In this document: in pieces, positions 1 to 9,791 of the stretch
Layout: the number at the start of each line of letters is the position of its first letter
Numbering within the stretch: the first letter of the stretch is position 1
Origin: Symsagittifera roscoffensis
Lineage: Eukaryota; Xenacoelomorpha; Acoela; Convolutidae
DNA length: 64,000 nucleotides
Assembly: GCF_963678635.1 (NCBI RefSeq)
Contig: NC_087067.1
Coordinates: 60,748,594-60,812,593, forward strand
Reading direction: 5' to 3'
The notes under the pieces: generated by a model
Seen by the model: only the letters and a program-made list of their open reading frames with translations
Database searches by the model: none
What the model was told of the DNA's origin: nothing
Made by a program: the position numbers and the translations under genes

Positions 1-423
1 AAATATTTTTTAATTACTTAGAGTCGAATTAGTTGCAAGGAAATTCATGCAGCCAATAAAAACTTCAAATTAAGGCAGAAAAAAATTGAAAACAACCAAT
101 GAACTTCAAAAAATCTAAAAAAAAAATAATGATAATGTTTTCAACTAAATATACATTCTTGTTTGTAATTTTCTTAAATTGAGGCAAAATTGAGCTAAAT
201 TTAGATAAAAACAGTTTTTAAATAAATTTATCTGTAATTTCATAAACAAATACTGGAAAATCATTTCATAATTGGTTAGTGTTTTATGTCAATTTCGATT
301 AAATTGTTTGTTTTGTCTAACTCTTCCTCAGATATTATAGCTCTAAATATACACTTTAGTGAGAAAAAACAGTTTTTAACCAATAATATCTCAATTACCA
401 AAGATGCAAAACATCACAAAGCT

Positions 424-963
424 TTACTGAGGCTTACAATTATCAACAAACATAAAGTCTCCCAATATTTGGGACAGTTCTTTGAATTCATTCAAAGTAT
501 AGTTGACATATGCAACTTGCTTCAAGTCTTCATTTTCCTTTGCAGTGAAGAGTCGAATCTGAATGTAGGGCGGCTTGCTCACGTTGTACTTCTTGATTGT
601 CACACACACCCTCCTCATGTTGTACGTTGCTATTTCATATACTCTATTACAGATGTCAAGCTCCTGATCCATAGTTGATTCTCTACCAGATTTGGCTTCA
701 TATATAGGTACGAGTCCAAGATTTTCAGCATCGTGAATAACAGTATTCCGTATTGCGGATATTGCTTCGCCTTCTTTTTCACTAAGATAGACTTGTTGAG
801 ACTTTTCAAATTGTCCCAAATCATTTATTTTTAATAGTTGAAAGCACGGTTCCAAGCATATTTTTCCCTTGTAGGATTTTTGGAACCAAACAAATCTCCC
901 AATTCTTTTTTGATTTTTTGAAAATTCAATATAGTTGTAATTATCAACTTTTCTCGAGTACAT
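424..963 (-). CDS. Tandem PC4-like (ssDNA-binding fold) protein, copy 1
   Basis: An intact 179-residue frame. It contains two segments with the same layout: short beta-rich stretches, a charged turn, then an amphipathic helix. Domain 1 is about residues 20-75 (GRFVWFQKSYKGK ... YLSEKEGEAISAIRN). Domain 2 is about residues 112-170 (RRVCVTIKKYN ... YIQIRLFT ... NYTLNEFKELSQIL). This layout fits the PC4/p15 coactivator fold, which binds single-stranded DNA; that call is inference from pattern. The gene is transcribed divergently from the 199-residue gene. Copies lie at 9792-10,331 (intact), 15,112-15,351 and 18,530-18,769 (C-terminal half only) and 55,537-56,077 (broken). Conservation of the frame in two copies supports a real gene. 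Confidence 0.75.
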   Translation of the reverse strand: MYSRKVDNYNYIEFSKNQKRIGRFVWFQKSYKGKICLEPCFQLLKINDLGQFEKSQQVYLSEKEGEAISAIRNTVIHDAENLGLVPIYEAKSGRESTMDQELDICNRVYEIATYNMRRVCVTIKKYNVSKPPYIQIRLFTAKENEDLKQVAYVNYTLNEFKELSQILGDFMFVDNCKPQ

Positions 964-1167
964 TTTGAAGAACGAACTGATCAGATGAGGAGAAATGAGA
1001 GAAATGACTTTGAGTTTAAATGAAAATGGAAGTAAGCAGTATGAGTCATCACCATTTCCATATATGGAAGTAGTACCAAATATGGAAGGATTTCCCTATA
1101 TGGAAGCTGCGTAGGCGTTACTACTACTATATAACTCCACCATTTTCTGCAAAAATCATTTTTCCCA
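964..1167. promoter_or_regulatory. Bidirectional promoter with AP-1-like and CArG-like sites
   Basis: The 204-bp gap between two divergent start codons carries ATGAGTCAT (1041-1049, a perfect AP-1-type palindrome), CCATATATGG (1058-1067) and CCAAATATGG (1077-1086), both CC(A/T)6GG boxes, then a near-match CCCTATATGG. A TATA-like CTATATAACT lies about 40 bp before the plus-strand ATG. The AP-1-like site and the CCAAATATGG box recur at the same place in the copies at 10,332 and 56,078. Confidence 0.6.
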
Positions 1168-1767
1168 ATGGCAGCTGCTATGTGTCAAGCTCTTCCCAGC
1201 TTTTATTCAGATTATAATAGTAAATCATTGTTTATTTCTGTTTCCAACGATTTTTACGAAAAATACATAGTAACCCAACATTATTGCGTCTCTACTCACG
1301 ATTCTTTCTGTTCCTTGGGAAATTGCAAATTTCATATAATTTTAATTGGAACTTCCCTTAGCCAAATTATTCAGAGATTAGACAAATATCAATACATCTA
1401 TCAAGAAATTGATTGTCTTTACACTTTGTACAAGCACAGATTCTTTTCGAGTATTGTCACATCAAGTGGGGAAGTCTTCAATCAGCTTAGTTGTGGAGTG
1501 CAGCATAATTTACGATGGAAAGGAGCAGAAAAAACACCAAGCGTATCAAGGAAACGACTTGTTCGCAAAAAGTTCAAAAAACATTATCTAAGTTCTAATC
1601 AAAAACTTGCATCTACGCAAACTCTTGGTTCAGCATTTTTAGACAGAATTCGTAAAGTACAAAACTCAAAATATGAACATGATTTGTTAAAAATAATTGA
1701 TTGTTTTATTGATGGTTATGGATTTGTAAATAGTGATCATGTCAATTTTTCAATAAAAAACTTCTGA
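1168..1767 (+). CDS. 199-residue protein of unknown function, copy 1
   Basis: An intact frame starting MAAAMCQALPSF. Residues about 18-75 are beta-rich and end in a helix, loosely like the PC4-type pattern of its neighbours, but I would not assign the fold. Residues 128-139 (RKRLVRKKFKKH) form a basic cluster that could be a nuclear localisation signal or a nucleic-acid-binding patch. The C-terminus is well conserved between copies (DCFIDGYGFVNSDHVNF). The copy at 10,536-11,135 is intact with few changes, and the copy at 56,287-56,880 has two stop codons. The last 50 residues also occur as diverged fragments at 3400-3561 and 12,807-12,968. It shares a promoter with the tandem PC4-like gene. 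Confidence 0.75.
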   Translation: MAAAMCQALPSFYSDYNSKSLFISVSNDFYEKYIVTQHYCVSTHDSFCSLGNCKFHIILIGTSLSQIIQRLDKYQYIYQEIDCLYTLYKHRFFSSIVTSSGEVFNQLSCGVQHNLRWKGAEKTPSVSRKRLVRKKFKKHYLSSNQKLASTQTLGSAFLDRIRKVQNSKYEHDLLKIIDCFIDGYGFVNSDHVNFSIKNF

Positions 1768-1904
1768 TATTCCATCTTTTTTCTCTCATATGTTTACAAA
1801 GTTACCATTAATTACCGAAACAAAAATCACTGTTGCCAAAAATATTTGCAAAAAAATTTTCAAACATGTAAGAAAGATGTAATATTTCTTTTGATTTTTA
1901 AAAA

Positions 1905-2125
1905 TTTGCAAAAAACATTTCAATTTTTTTAACAAGTTGTAAAAAGTGTTTCAAATTTTTTGACATAATGCGAAAAATGTTTCAACTTTTTTGAGAAGAT
2001 GCGAAAAGTGTTTTACTTTTTTAACAAGATGTTTCACTTTTTCACTACAAATGCGAAAAGTGTTTTACTTTTTTCGATAAAATGCGAAAAGTGTTTCAAT
2101 TTTTTCTTCAAAAGGCTAAAAGTGT
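1905..2125. repeat. 31-bp minisatellite between convergent genes
   Basis: Degenerate tandem copies of a 31-bp unit containing ATGCGAAAAGTGTTT and a run of T, about five or six copies, fill most of the space (1768-2366) between the convergent 199-residue and PC4-A genes. Longer versions lie at 11,280-11,525 and 57,060-57,395. The rest of the 600-bp interval has no gene. Confidence 0.75.
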
Positions 2126-2366
2126 GTTCATCGATTAGGTAACTTTTTACTTCTGTACAGTTTTTCTAGTGTGTTTCCAAATTTTTGTGCAAAAATTAAT
2201 CAAATTTTTCAATATGTGTGCAAGTTCGGAGCACTTAACTAGGTTCTAATTGTTTTTCAATGGTTTACCTTGAACCTCTCATCTATTCTCATAATTAAAA
2301 TGAAATTGAAGAAATTAATTACAGAAAACGAAGTCAAAACCAAACAACCTTTATTTACAAAAACAT

Positions 2367-2870
2367 TTAATCAAAGAGCTGTCGAGCAGCAGAAGAGTTC
2401 TGAAGGTTCTCTATAGAACGCAGAGCTGGACGAGGTTCCATTGCTGGTGGTTCTTGTGGAGGAGTGTTTTGAGGCGCCATTGTTTCTGATAATCCCTCAT
2501 CTTCATCTATTGTGATGGGGTTTTCGACTGATCCTTCCTCCTCCCAAGGAAAAAGGAAGTCGTCGACTGGTTGGGCTACATATCTAGAGTCAGGAATTTC
2601 GGGGTAGTTCATTCCCACATGCTCGGCCACTTCCCCCATCATTTGCATTGTTCCAAGTTGGTTCTCTGTGATGGGAACTTGCATCATATGATGTTCGTTG
2701 AAATCCTTTCGCATCACTTCCACCATGTGCCAGACTTGGATTGGGATGTCCATTCGTGCCAGAAAAACTCCAGAGACTGTTTCTCGCACTTGAATTTGTA
2801 CTAGATCAGGCGAAAATTCCACCGAGAACATAAGGTTGCTGTTTTGCACTGAGAAGATCATTTTGAGCAA
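2367..2870 (-). CDS. PC4-like protein, subfamily A, copy 1
   Basis: An intact frame of 167 residues (MLKMIFSV; a second Met three residues later may be the true start). Residues about 4-58 show three beta-like strands and a helix (FSVEFSPDLVQIQVRE ... IPIQVWHMVEVMRKDF), the same layout as PC4. The remainder is acidic and Pro/Glu-rich (VENPITIDEDEG, then QNTPPQEPP), a disordered tail. Paralogues: A copies at 11,767-12,260 (broken) and 57,654-58,151 (intact); B copies at 4374, 13,793 and 17,181. Function is inferred: single-stranded-DNA binding or transcription control. Confidence 0.75.
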   Translation of the reverse strand: MLKMIFSVQNSNLMFSVEFSPDLVQIQVRETVSGVFLARMDIPIQVWHMVEVMRKDFNEHHMMQVPITENQLGTMQMMGEVAEHVGMNYPEIPDSRYVAQPVDDFLFPWEEEGSVENPITIDEDEGLSETMAPQNTPPQEPPAMEPRPALRSIENLQNSSAARQLFD

Positions 2871-3399
2871 TAAATTGAGTACAAGAGTAAAAACAAGAAA
2901 GAGTTGAGAGAGGGTGAAAGTTGACTGTGGTTAAGCTGAAATTAAGCTATTTAGAGCTGGGAGAGGAGGTAGTTGACGGTAGTTAAGTTGAAAATGAAAT
3001 GATTTTTAGTTAGGAGTGAAGGGTATCTTCAACTGGAATGTGTAGCTTCAACCTATCAGAATGGATTTTCCTTATTTGGATTGTAGTCGTGTCCAATCAG
3101 ATTTTAGTTTCCTTTTATGGAATTCTTATAGAAAACTCGTGTCCAATTGGAAACAAAGTTACACATTGCCGTTTCCAGTCACAAAAATGTTCATTTTTGT
3201 TCAAGTTGTCGTATCCAATCAGAGGAACCTTTTAAGGACTTAAGTCTTCCAAATAAGTAAAAATATACACAAAAGCAATCGCAAAAATAAATGACCAAAA
3301 GTTGTTTGCTGTAAAAATAAGAAATATTGCCGATATAAGTAACAAAAGAAGAAAAATTAATAAAAGTAGCATCTCTACAACTTTTTCTTTTCTGCTCAG
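2871..3399. promoter_or_regulatory. Upstream region of PC4-A with CCAAT-type motifs
   Basis: This region lies upstream of the minus-strand PC4-A gene. It carries a cluster of CCAAT-like motifs: ACCTATCAGAA near 3053, TCCAATCAGAT near 3097, TCCAATTGG near 3142 and ATCCAATCAGAGG near 3214. The same series recurs upstream of each A and B copy. The 3' part (3240-3399) has A-rich sequence and then a long pyrimidine run ending TGCTCAG. Confidence 0.45.
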
Positions 3400-3561
3400 A
3401 AGCTTGCGTCCACTCAGACTCTTGGATCAGCTTTTTTGGAAAGGATTCGAAAAGTTCAAAACTCAAAGTATGAGACTGACTTGTTGAAAATTGTTGATTG
3501 TTTTATTGATGGTTTTGGTACCGTAAATAGTGAGCGTATCAATTTTTCTATTAATAATTGA
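3400..3561 (+). pseudogene. C-terminal exon-like fragment of the 199-residue protein family
   Basis: In frame, this encodes about 53 residues that align with the last third of the 199-residue protein (ASTQTLGSAF ... DCFIDGFGTVNSERINF) and ends in TGA. It has no start codon. It is preceded directly by a polypyrimidine run ending TGCTCAG, a good 3' splice site, so it could be a spliced 3' exon rather than debris. The upstream exon is not identified. A near-identical copy lies at 12,807-12,968. Confidence 0.5.
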
Positions 3562-4373
3562 ATATTTGTTAATAAAAATCTTGTCAAAATTGTTTTTATA
3601 TAAATCAAGAGTTTTTTCGCAAGATGCAAATTTTGTTTTGATTTTTTCAACACGTTTGCAAAAATTTAATTAAACTTTTTTACAAGATGCAAAAACTGAT
3701 TTGGTTTTTTCAACAAGTGTGCAAAAATTGTCAACAAATTTTTGTGTTAGATGCAAGTTTTTTCGTGGTTTTTTTGAAAACAAATGCAAAAATCAAACTT
3801 ATTTTTTCTTATTCATATGCAAAAACTGCAAAATTTTATTGTAAAAAACTTGTTAAATAAAGCTAAATTTCTTTCATAATTGCTGACTTTGAGTACTATT
3901 CCCTATCTTAATACATTGTTTTTCCAAAATTTTTGATCAATCTACATGCAAAAAAGAAATTTTTTGATGATCAAAATTAAAAACAAGATTTTCATTTTCT
4001 TTAATAGTTAAATGTGTAAGAAAATCCTCTTTCAGTTTTCTTTAAAATGCGAAAATATTTAACGAAATTTTTCTTAATTTGCGAGATTTTCTTTGATTTT
4101 TTTAACAAGTGTGCAAAAAAAATTATGAAAAGTTTTGCATGGTGCAAAAATTAATGTAAAGTTTTCAACATGCTTGCAAAAATTGGTTTAATTTTTGCCA
4201 TCTTTCTAACAAAAATCTATAAAAGGATTAACCAGATGCATAATTAGTTTCATTTTTAACAAATGTTTACCATTGAAATTTCTTAATAAACTTTTCTATA
4301 ATCTATCTCTTGAAAAAAATTTACTAGATACAAAGAAATTAAATTACAAAGCACAAGACAGTAACCAATTTAT
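3562..4373. other. Gene-free convergent spacer
   Basis: No gene seen. The sequence holds loose repeats built on TGCAAAAA and T-runs, and at about 3894-3916 the phrase ATTCCCTATCTTAATACATT, which also recurs in the terminal repeats. It matches 12,969-13,792. Confidence 0.6.
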
Positions 4374-4862
4374 TTACAAATCAAAGAGCTGTCGAGCAGC
4401 TGAGTTCTCAAAATTTTGCAAGTTCTCAATGGAGCGCAAAGCTGGTCTTGCCTCCATCACTGGTGGTTCGCTGACTGGAGTTCTTGGCTCAGAGAACCCC
4501 TCATCCTCTTCGATGGTAATTGGGTTGTCCACAGACCCCTCTTCCCAGGGAAAGAGGAAATCGTCGAATGGTTGGGCTACATATCTAGAGTCAGGAAATT
4601 CGGGGTAGTTCATTCCCACATGCTCGGCCACTTCCTCCATCATTTGCATTTCTCCAAGTTGATTCTCTGAAGGAGGTACTTGCGTTATATGATGATCGTT
4701 GAAATCCCTTCGCATCACTTCCACCATATGCCAGACTTGGATTGGGATGTCCATTCGTGCCAGAAAAACTCCACAAACAGTTTCTCGCACTTGGATTTGT
4801 ACTAAATCAGCCGAAAATTCCACCGAGAACATAGGGTTGTTGTTTTGTACTGAGAAAATCAT
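4374..4862 (-). CDS. PC4-like protein, subfamily B, copy 1
   Basis: An intact 162-residue frame. Residues 1-58 repeat the A-subfamily layout (MFSVEFSADLVQIQVRE ... IPIQVWHMVEVMRRDF). The tail is acidic and Pro-rich (VDNPITIEEDEGF) and ends ENSAARQLFDL. It differs from A mainly in the linker (QVPPSENQLGEMQMMEE) and tail. Copies at 13,793-14,290 and 17,181-17,708 are also open. Likely DNA-binding by fold; role unproven. Confidence 0.75.
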   Translation of the reverse strand: MIFSVQNNNPMFSVEFSADLVQIQVRETVCGVFLARMDIPIQVWHMVEVMRRDFNDHHITQVPPSENQLGEMQMMEEVAEHVGMNYPEFPDSRYVAQPFDDFLFPWEEGSVDNPITIEEDEGFSEPRTPVSEPPVMEARPALRSIENLQNFENSAARQLFDL

Positions 4863-5056
4863 TTTGAGCTATAAGTTGAGTAAGTGATTAGAAACAAGAT
4901 TTAAAGTTGAGAGGGTAAAAGTTGACTGTGGTTAAGTTGAAATTATTGTATTTAGAGCTGAGAGAAGAAGTAGTTGACGGTAGTTAAGTTGAAAATAAAA
5001 TGATTTTTAGTTAAGAGAGAGGGGTACCTTCAACTGGAATGTGTGGGTTTAACCAA
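4863..5056. promoter_or_regulatory. Upstream region of PC4-B, cut by the gap
   Basis: Upstream of the minus-strand gene. It has the same series as other copies (GTTGACGGTAGTTAAGTTG, then GGGGTACCTTCAACTGG) and stops at GGTTTAACCAA, just where other copies begin the CCAATCAGAAT cluster. Confidence 0.4.
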
Positions 5057-5256
5057 NNNNNNNNNNNNNNNNNNNNNNNNNNNNNNNNNNNNNNNNNNNN
5101 NNNNNNNNNNNNNNNNNNNNNNNNNNNNNNNNNNNNNNNNNNNNNNNNNNNNNNNNNNNNNNNNNNNNNNNNNNNNNNNNNNNNNNNNNNNNNNNNNNNN
5201 NNNNNNNNNNNNNNNNNNNNNNNNNNNNNNNNNNNNNNNNNNNNNNNNNNNNNNNN
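5057..5256. other. Assembly gap of 200 N
   Basis: Exactly 200 N, a conventional placeholder length. It separates module copy 1 from a 29-bp satellite, so the true distance and even adjacency are unknown. Reading frames that cross it are artefacts. Confidence 0.98.
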
Positions 5257-5385
5257 TGGAAAAAATTGCAAAAATTTCAAGTATTTGGAAAAAATTGCAA
5301 AAATTTCAAGTATATGGAAAAAATTGCAAAAATTTCAAGTATTTGGAAAAAATTCAAGTATTTGGAAAAAATTGCAGAAGTCTCA
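5257..5385. repeat. 29-bp satellite, left arm
   Basis: About four copies of a 29-bp unit (core TTGCAAAAATTTCAAGTATTT), one shortened, directly follow the N gap. It is the reverse complement of the array at 23,181-23,512, which has about 11 copies. The gap probably replaces more copies. Confidence 0.9.
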
Positions 5386-7798
5386 TAATTTTGGCTAATG
5401 TATTGTTGCTTTTGATCTAATTTCAAACATACTTTTACGTATAGATTTTAAAAAAATATGCTAAGACTGTATGTTAATTGGCATTATGTAGAGACAATGA
5501 TACAAAATTTTGAATAAAAAAAATGACTTTTTCCACAATTTTTTCTCAAATATTGAAATACGATGAAGTTTACCTTAATTTGAGCTAAATATTTGGTTAT
5601 ACAATGCTCTAAACACTGAAAAAGAATGTTCATACTAGCAGAATCAATATTGAAACTTCCAGAAAACAGTGAAATTAATCGTAATTTTTGAGAAGGTAAA
5701 ATAAAAAATTAATCAAATTTACTTGAAATTTTCCATTTCGAACCTTTTATTTTGGTTTTTAACGTTTTGTTTTGTCCAGCCCAGGGATTATTTTTAGAAA
5801 TCTCAATTCTAAATGAACATTAAGGGCAATATCCTATAAAAATTTTTAAATCAAACTCCATGATTCAACTCCTCCTCATTTTTTTCTCATTGAATTACCC
5901 AAATTTGTACAAAAATTACAACTTGTGAGAAAATTTTTACGTTAAAAATTAGAAATTTTAGATTATTGATAAAAAATAAACAGTTTCTTGCTAAAATTGT
6001 TTAAAATGGGATAAATGTTTCAAAAAAATTTATTCGATATTAGCTCAAATTCAACAAAAACTTCTTCATAACTGATGATTATCTCTCTGTTGCTTCTGCA
6101 ACCAAAACTTAAGAGAGTTTCCGTAGAGTTTTTCCCTGTTTTAAAGTTATTCTTGCTTTCTGTTTGAAACATGTTTTCCCTATTGAACACACTTTACTAG
6201 AAAATTTAGTCAAAACTGGAAAATTTAGGAGGAAAATAGTATCAATTGAACGAACAATTTGCTAGCAGAGATGAAATTAGAACTGATACCGTATGATTAT
6301 TACAATAAAAAAAATGTTAATATCTTCTTCAAGGTTCCACTGTTCAGTTGCTAATGTAAACTATTTAAGCAAAAATACACATTTTGGGATCAATAACTAT
6401 CACTTTTCTTGCAAAATAGTTATTTACTCGCTTTTTTTCTTAATTTATGACGAAAATTTTCTCAAAAATCTCCGGAAATACGCCTAGTTCCTAACATCTA
6501 CAATATAAAAACTTCTGAATGAGCGAGTCTCAAAAAATTGATTTAGCAAAGCAAATCAAGGTGCAAACTGGAACAATTGTGTAATTTTCCGATTTTTATT
6601 AAGAAAAAAAAACTCTGTAGTAAAAATGTAGTCATGTATTGCATATAGTGTTGTATATTCTATGTAGTATTGTGTATGTAGCAAGGAAAAGTAGATCATG
6701 AAAGCAAGTTTTCGATTTATGCTTTGTATCTTCTTTCAAAAGATGTCGAATTGGGTTTGCTTTTCAAAAATTATCCTCAAAACATTTGATCTTTCATTGA
6801 AAGTAACTAATATATCAAATGATAACAATTTTTTCTAATGAATTACGGATAATTATAAGACTTTGTGAGTTTTTATGTCGGATTTTTTCTCAAGATATAC
6901 CTTATAAGCTAAATATTAGTAAAAGTATCTCAAATCTCCTAAGGAATAAATTGAGTTTCTTTCCCATTTTAGCGTTTTCTCAGTTTCTGCTTCATCTACT
7001 ATCTACCAAAAGAATGAAAATTGAGCAAATTTTTCCTTGAAAATTAAATTTTAGATGGAAAAATGTATCGTTTCAACGAACGATCAATAATCCGAAGCTG
7101 AAATAATACCATAAATCCTTTACTAAAAAGCTTTAAAGGATTTTCTCAACCTCATAAATGTATAATGCTGTTTTAAATCTGAATATCTATTTTAGACTAA
7201 ATTTTTAGTTGGATTGATGTATATCATTGTCTTGAAACTTTCAAAGTTTAGCAAAATTTACATTTTTTCCAGGTCATTTATTAATTTCTTTTCTGAAAAC
7301 ATTAAAAATTCAATAGAAAAACATAATTCTTAATAAGTCAATCTGCTTAAAAAGCTCTGCTCTATGAACACTTGTACAAGCACTAAACAAGAAAAACTTT
7401 AACATAGCAACTACAAAAAGCTTTCAATTAGTTGATGTTTTTCAAATATCCAAGTTTTACAAATTTTAGGCGACTACTTAAATACTCATTAGCATATGTT
7501 ATGCATTTTACTACAAATTTATCACAACAAAGTCTCCGCAAGCTTGCAACCAAGGGAGTTTTTACTGTTGATTAAAAGTTTTCGGATCGAGTTCCATGGA
7601 AAGCTTCACGACTATTTGAACTCGATTTTTGCTGTCTTTAACATCAATCAAAACCTTTGAATAAAAAAATAAATGACAGTTCAGGTAATGTAATGAAAAC
7701 ACTGTATATTTACTGACTAGATTTGTTACAATTGCTGAGACTTTTCAGATTCAGTAAAAACTATTACTCATAGTAATTTCTAAGTTTTTCAAAAAAAC
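5386..7798. other. Gene-free block of the left arm
   Basis: About 2.4 kb with only short, unrelated reading frames. It is nearly repeated in inverse at 20,803-23,180. No motif, RNA or promoter could be supported. Its retention in both arms may simply reflect a recent common origin of the arms. Confidence 0.6.
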
Positions 7799-8038
7799 TT
7801 AAATTTTTACCTTTTCCTGAAATGTGTTTGGAGTCTGCTGAGCACATAATTTAATATTATGTCGAGAATGCTTCTTCTTGAAATGATTAGGAAGTTCCTC
7901 GCTGCTATAAGTATAAAAATTACAGTTAGAACACTTCAAAACACCACATGTTCTACGATGTCTTGATGCATCTTTGTGAGTGTATTCCCTGCCACATTCA
8001 AGACATGCAACTCTTTCGTTTCTATTGAGTGAAGGCAT
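7799..8038 (-). pseudogene. Zinc-finger N-terminal fragment of a Maverick polymerase, left arm
   Basis: Starts MPSLNRNERVACLECGREY and continues with Cys/His pairs (CLEC...H...C and CSNC...H....H), like the start of the polymerase at 59,627 (MPSLNRNEKVKCEDCGKEY). After about 75 residues it runs into noncoding sequence; a GT donor-like site (AAAGGTAAAA) lies at the end. No polymerase domain follows. It is either a remnant or a stand-alone zinc-finger protein. The other arm has the same at 20,524-20,802. Confidence 0.6.
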
Positions 8039-8802
8039 CTCAATAGTAAGGAAAAATTAAATGGGAGATTTAAAATGTACCAAATTTTTAGATAAGGTGT
8101 GTTGAATAGCCTCAAAAAATGAATAAAATAAATGAAAACAGGAAAATTATTAACCAATTGTTTTTAACGAGAAAGAAAATCAGAATGGATATGCTATTTA
8201 GCCTAGCTGAAATAAAAATCATCCAATCTAACATTGGAATTTTTAAAAGTATCAACCAATCAGAATCGAGCATTAATTATAAGGAAACTTTTATCTTTTC
8301 TGATATCAACCAATCAGAATTGAGCTTCAATAGTCATGCGATTTTCGACAAATTCAATGTCCACCAATCAGAATTGAGCTTCAAAAGTCATGTAGTTTTC
8401 TACAAATTCAATGTCAACCTATCCGAGTTGAGCTTCAAAAGTCGTGAAATTTTCAAGAAATTTAAGTCAACCAATCAGAGTTGAGCTCTTCTTCTCGTGA
8501 ATTTTTCAACAATTTCTTTAACTTTTGTAGATTTTGAGGATACTTTCACAGACATCATTTGTGTTAATAACCAATCAGAATGAAGTAATCACAGATTTTA
8601 AAAACTTTGTAGATCAGAACCAGACTATGTTTATGAAACTTCTTAATCAATAAATTTTATTGAAACTTTCCAACATAACTAAGAGTTGAAGTTTGATACA
8701 CTAGTGGGATAAATGAGATTTCTTGTCTAGTTTATATGGTTTTTTCGATATTCAATTCAAATTTTGAAATTTCGAACAAAATTTTTCCGATTTGCTCTAT
8801 TT
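8039..8802. promoter_or_regulatory. CCAAT array, left arm
   Basis: From about 8250 to 8580 the motif CCAATCAGA(A/G)T, often followed by GAGCTTCAAAAGTCATG, recurs about six times at roughly 45-100 bp spacing (near 8258, 8309, 8366, 8425, 8470 and 8571). The array lies upstream of the zinc-finger frame and downstream of the 150-residue gene. A long plus-strand frame through it (8119-8484) is only a by-product of the repeat. Confidence 0.6.
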
Positions 8803-8831
8803 CTAACCAGTGAACAAAGAAATTACCAAAA

Positions 8832-9284
8832 TATACGTTTTTATTGTTTTGGTTTTGGTATATTGTAGTATAAACAACCGGAAGTCTATCAAATTTGGAT
8901 AAACGAACAAAAGATATTCTGACAAATCTGGATTTTGTATTTGTATCAAATTCGAAACAATAATCGAATTGATGTTCCTTATCTCCAACTTCTGTTTCAT
9001 AGGCTCTTCCATTGTTTTGTTTTTACTGATCGACCACCCAATCTGAGTTAACTCTTCTAAATAAAAACATTGTTGATATATCTGACAGTACTCTTCTTTT
9101 TTGTAATCTCCTCTTAATCTTTTTAACAAAACTATTGAACTTTTTGTGTTTCTATACAAATAAAACTAATACAATCTCCATCAACTTTATGTGTCCACCA
9201 TTCTTGTAGTTTTTTGTAGTAGTTCAATTTTAAAATCTGATAATTGTTCAATTCCGACAATGAAAACGCTTTTGATGGAAACAT
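8832..9284 (-). pseudogene. Broken copy of the 150-residue protein, left arm
   Basis: Reverse copy of the intact frame at 19,276-19,728. The start is kept, but a frameshift lies early (after the VDGDC region) and the normal stop is changed so the frame would run on. Function unknown. Confidence 0.7.
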
Positions 9285-9791
9285 TTTTCTTACTGAAATA
9301 TATGAAGAAACTTAAAAAACTTGAATTGTTTTAACATTTTTAAAATATTTTGTAGTAACAGTCACCGTAAATATTTTTTAATTACTTAGAGTCTAATTAG
9401 TTGCAAGGAAATTCATGCAGCAAATAAAAACTTCAAATTAGGGCAGAAAAAATTGAAAACAATCAATGAAATTCAAAAAATCTTTAAGAAAAATAATGAT
9501 AATGTTTTCAACTAAATATACATTCTTGTTTGTATTTTTTTTTAAATTGAGACAAAATTTAGCTAAACTTTGATAAAAACAGTTATTAAATAAATTTATC
9601 TGTAATTTCATAAACAAATACTGGAAAATCATTTCATAATTGGTTAGTGTTTTATGTCAATTTCGAATAAATTGTTTGTTTTGTCTGAGTTTTCCTCAGA
9701 TATTATAGCTCTAAATATACACTTTAGTGAGAAAAAACAGTTTTGAACTAATAATATCTCAATTACCAAAGATGCAAAACATCACAAAGCT
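9285..9791. other. Gene-free 3' flank
   Basis: No gene seen. The sequence matches 1-423 directly and 15,352-15,858 and 18,770-19,275 in inverse. Confidence 0.6.

Larger units (their letters stand above)
1..5056. repeat. Direct-repeat module, copy 1
   Basis: This block matches 9369-14,480 in the same orientation at high identity (offset 9368 at first, then about 9400 after a minisatellite length change). It holds, in order, a tandem PC4-like gene, a 199-residue gene, a PC4-A gene, an exon-like fragment and a PC4-B gene. The copy probably starts before base 1 and is cut by the N gap at 5057. Bases 1-423 hold no gene I can support; they are the 3' flank of the first gene and match 9369-9791. 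Confidence 0.85.

Noticed and set aside
5011-5420. Frames across the N gap
   Set aside because: They consist mainly of unknown bases.
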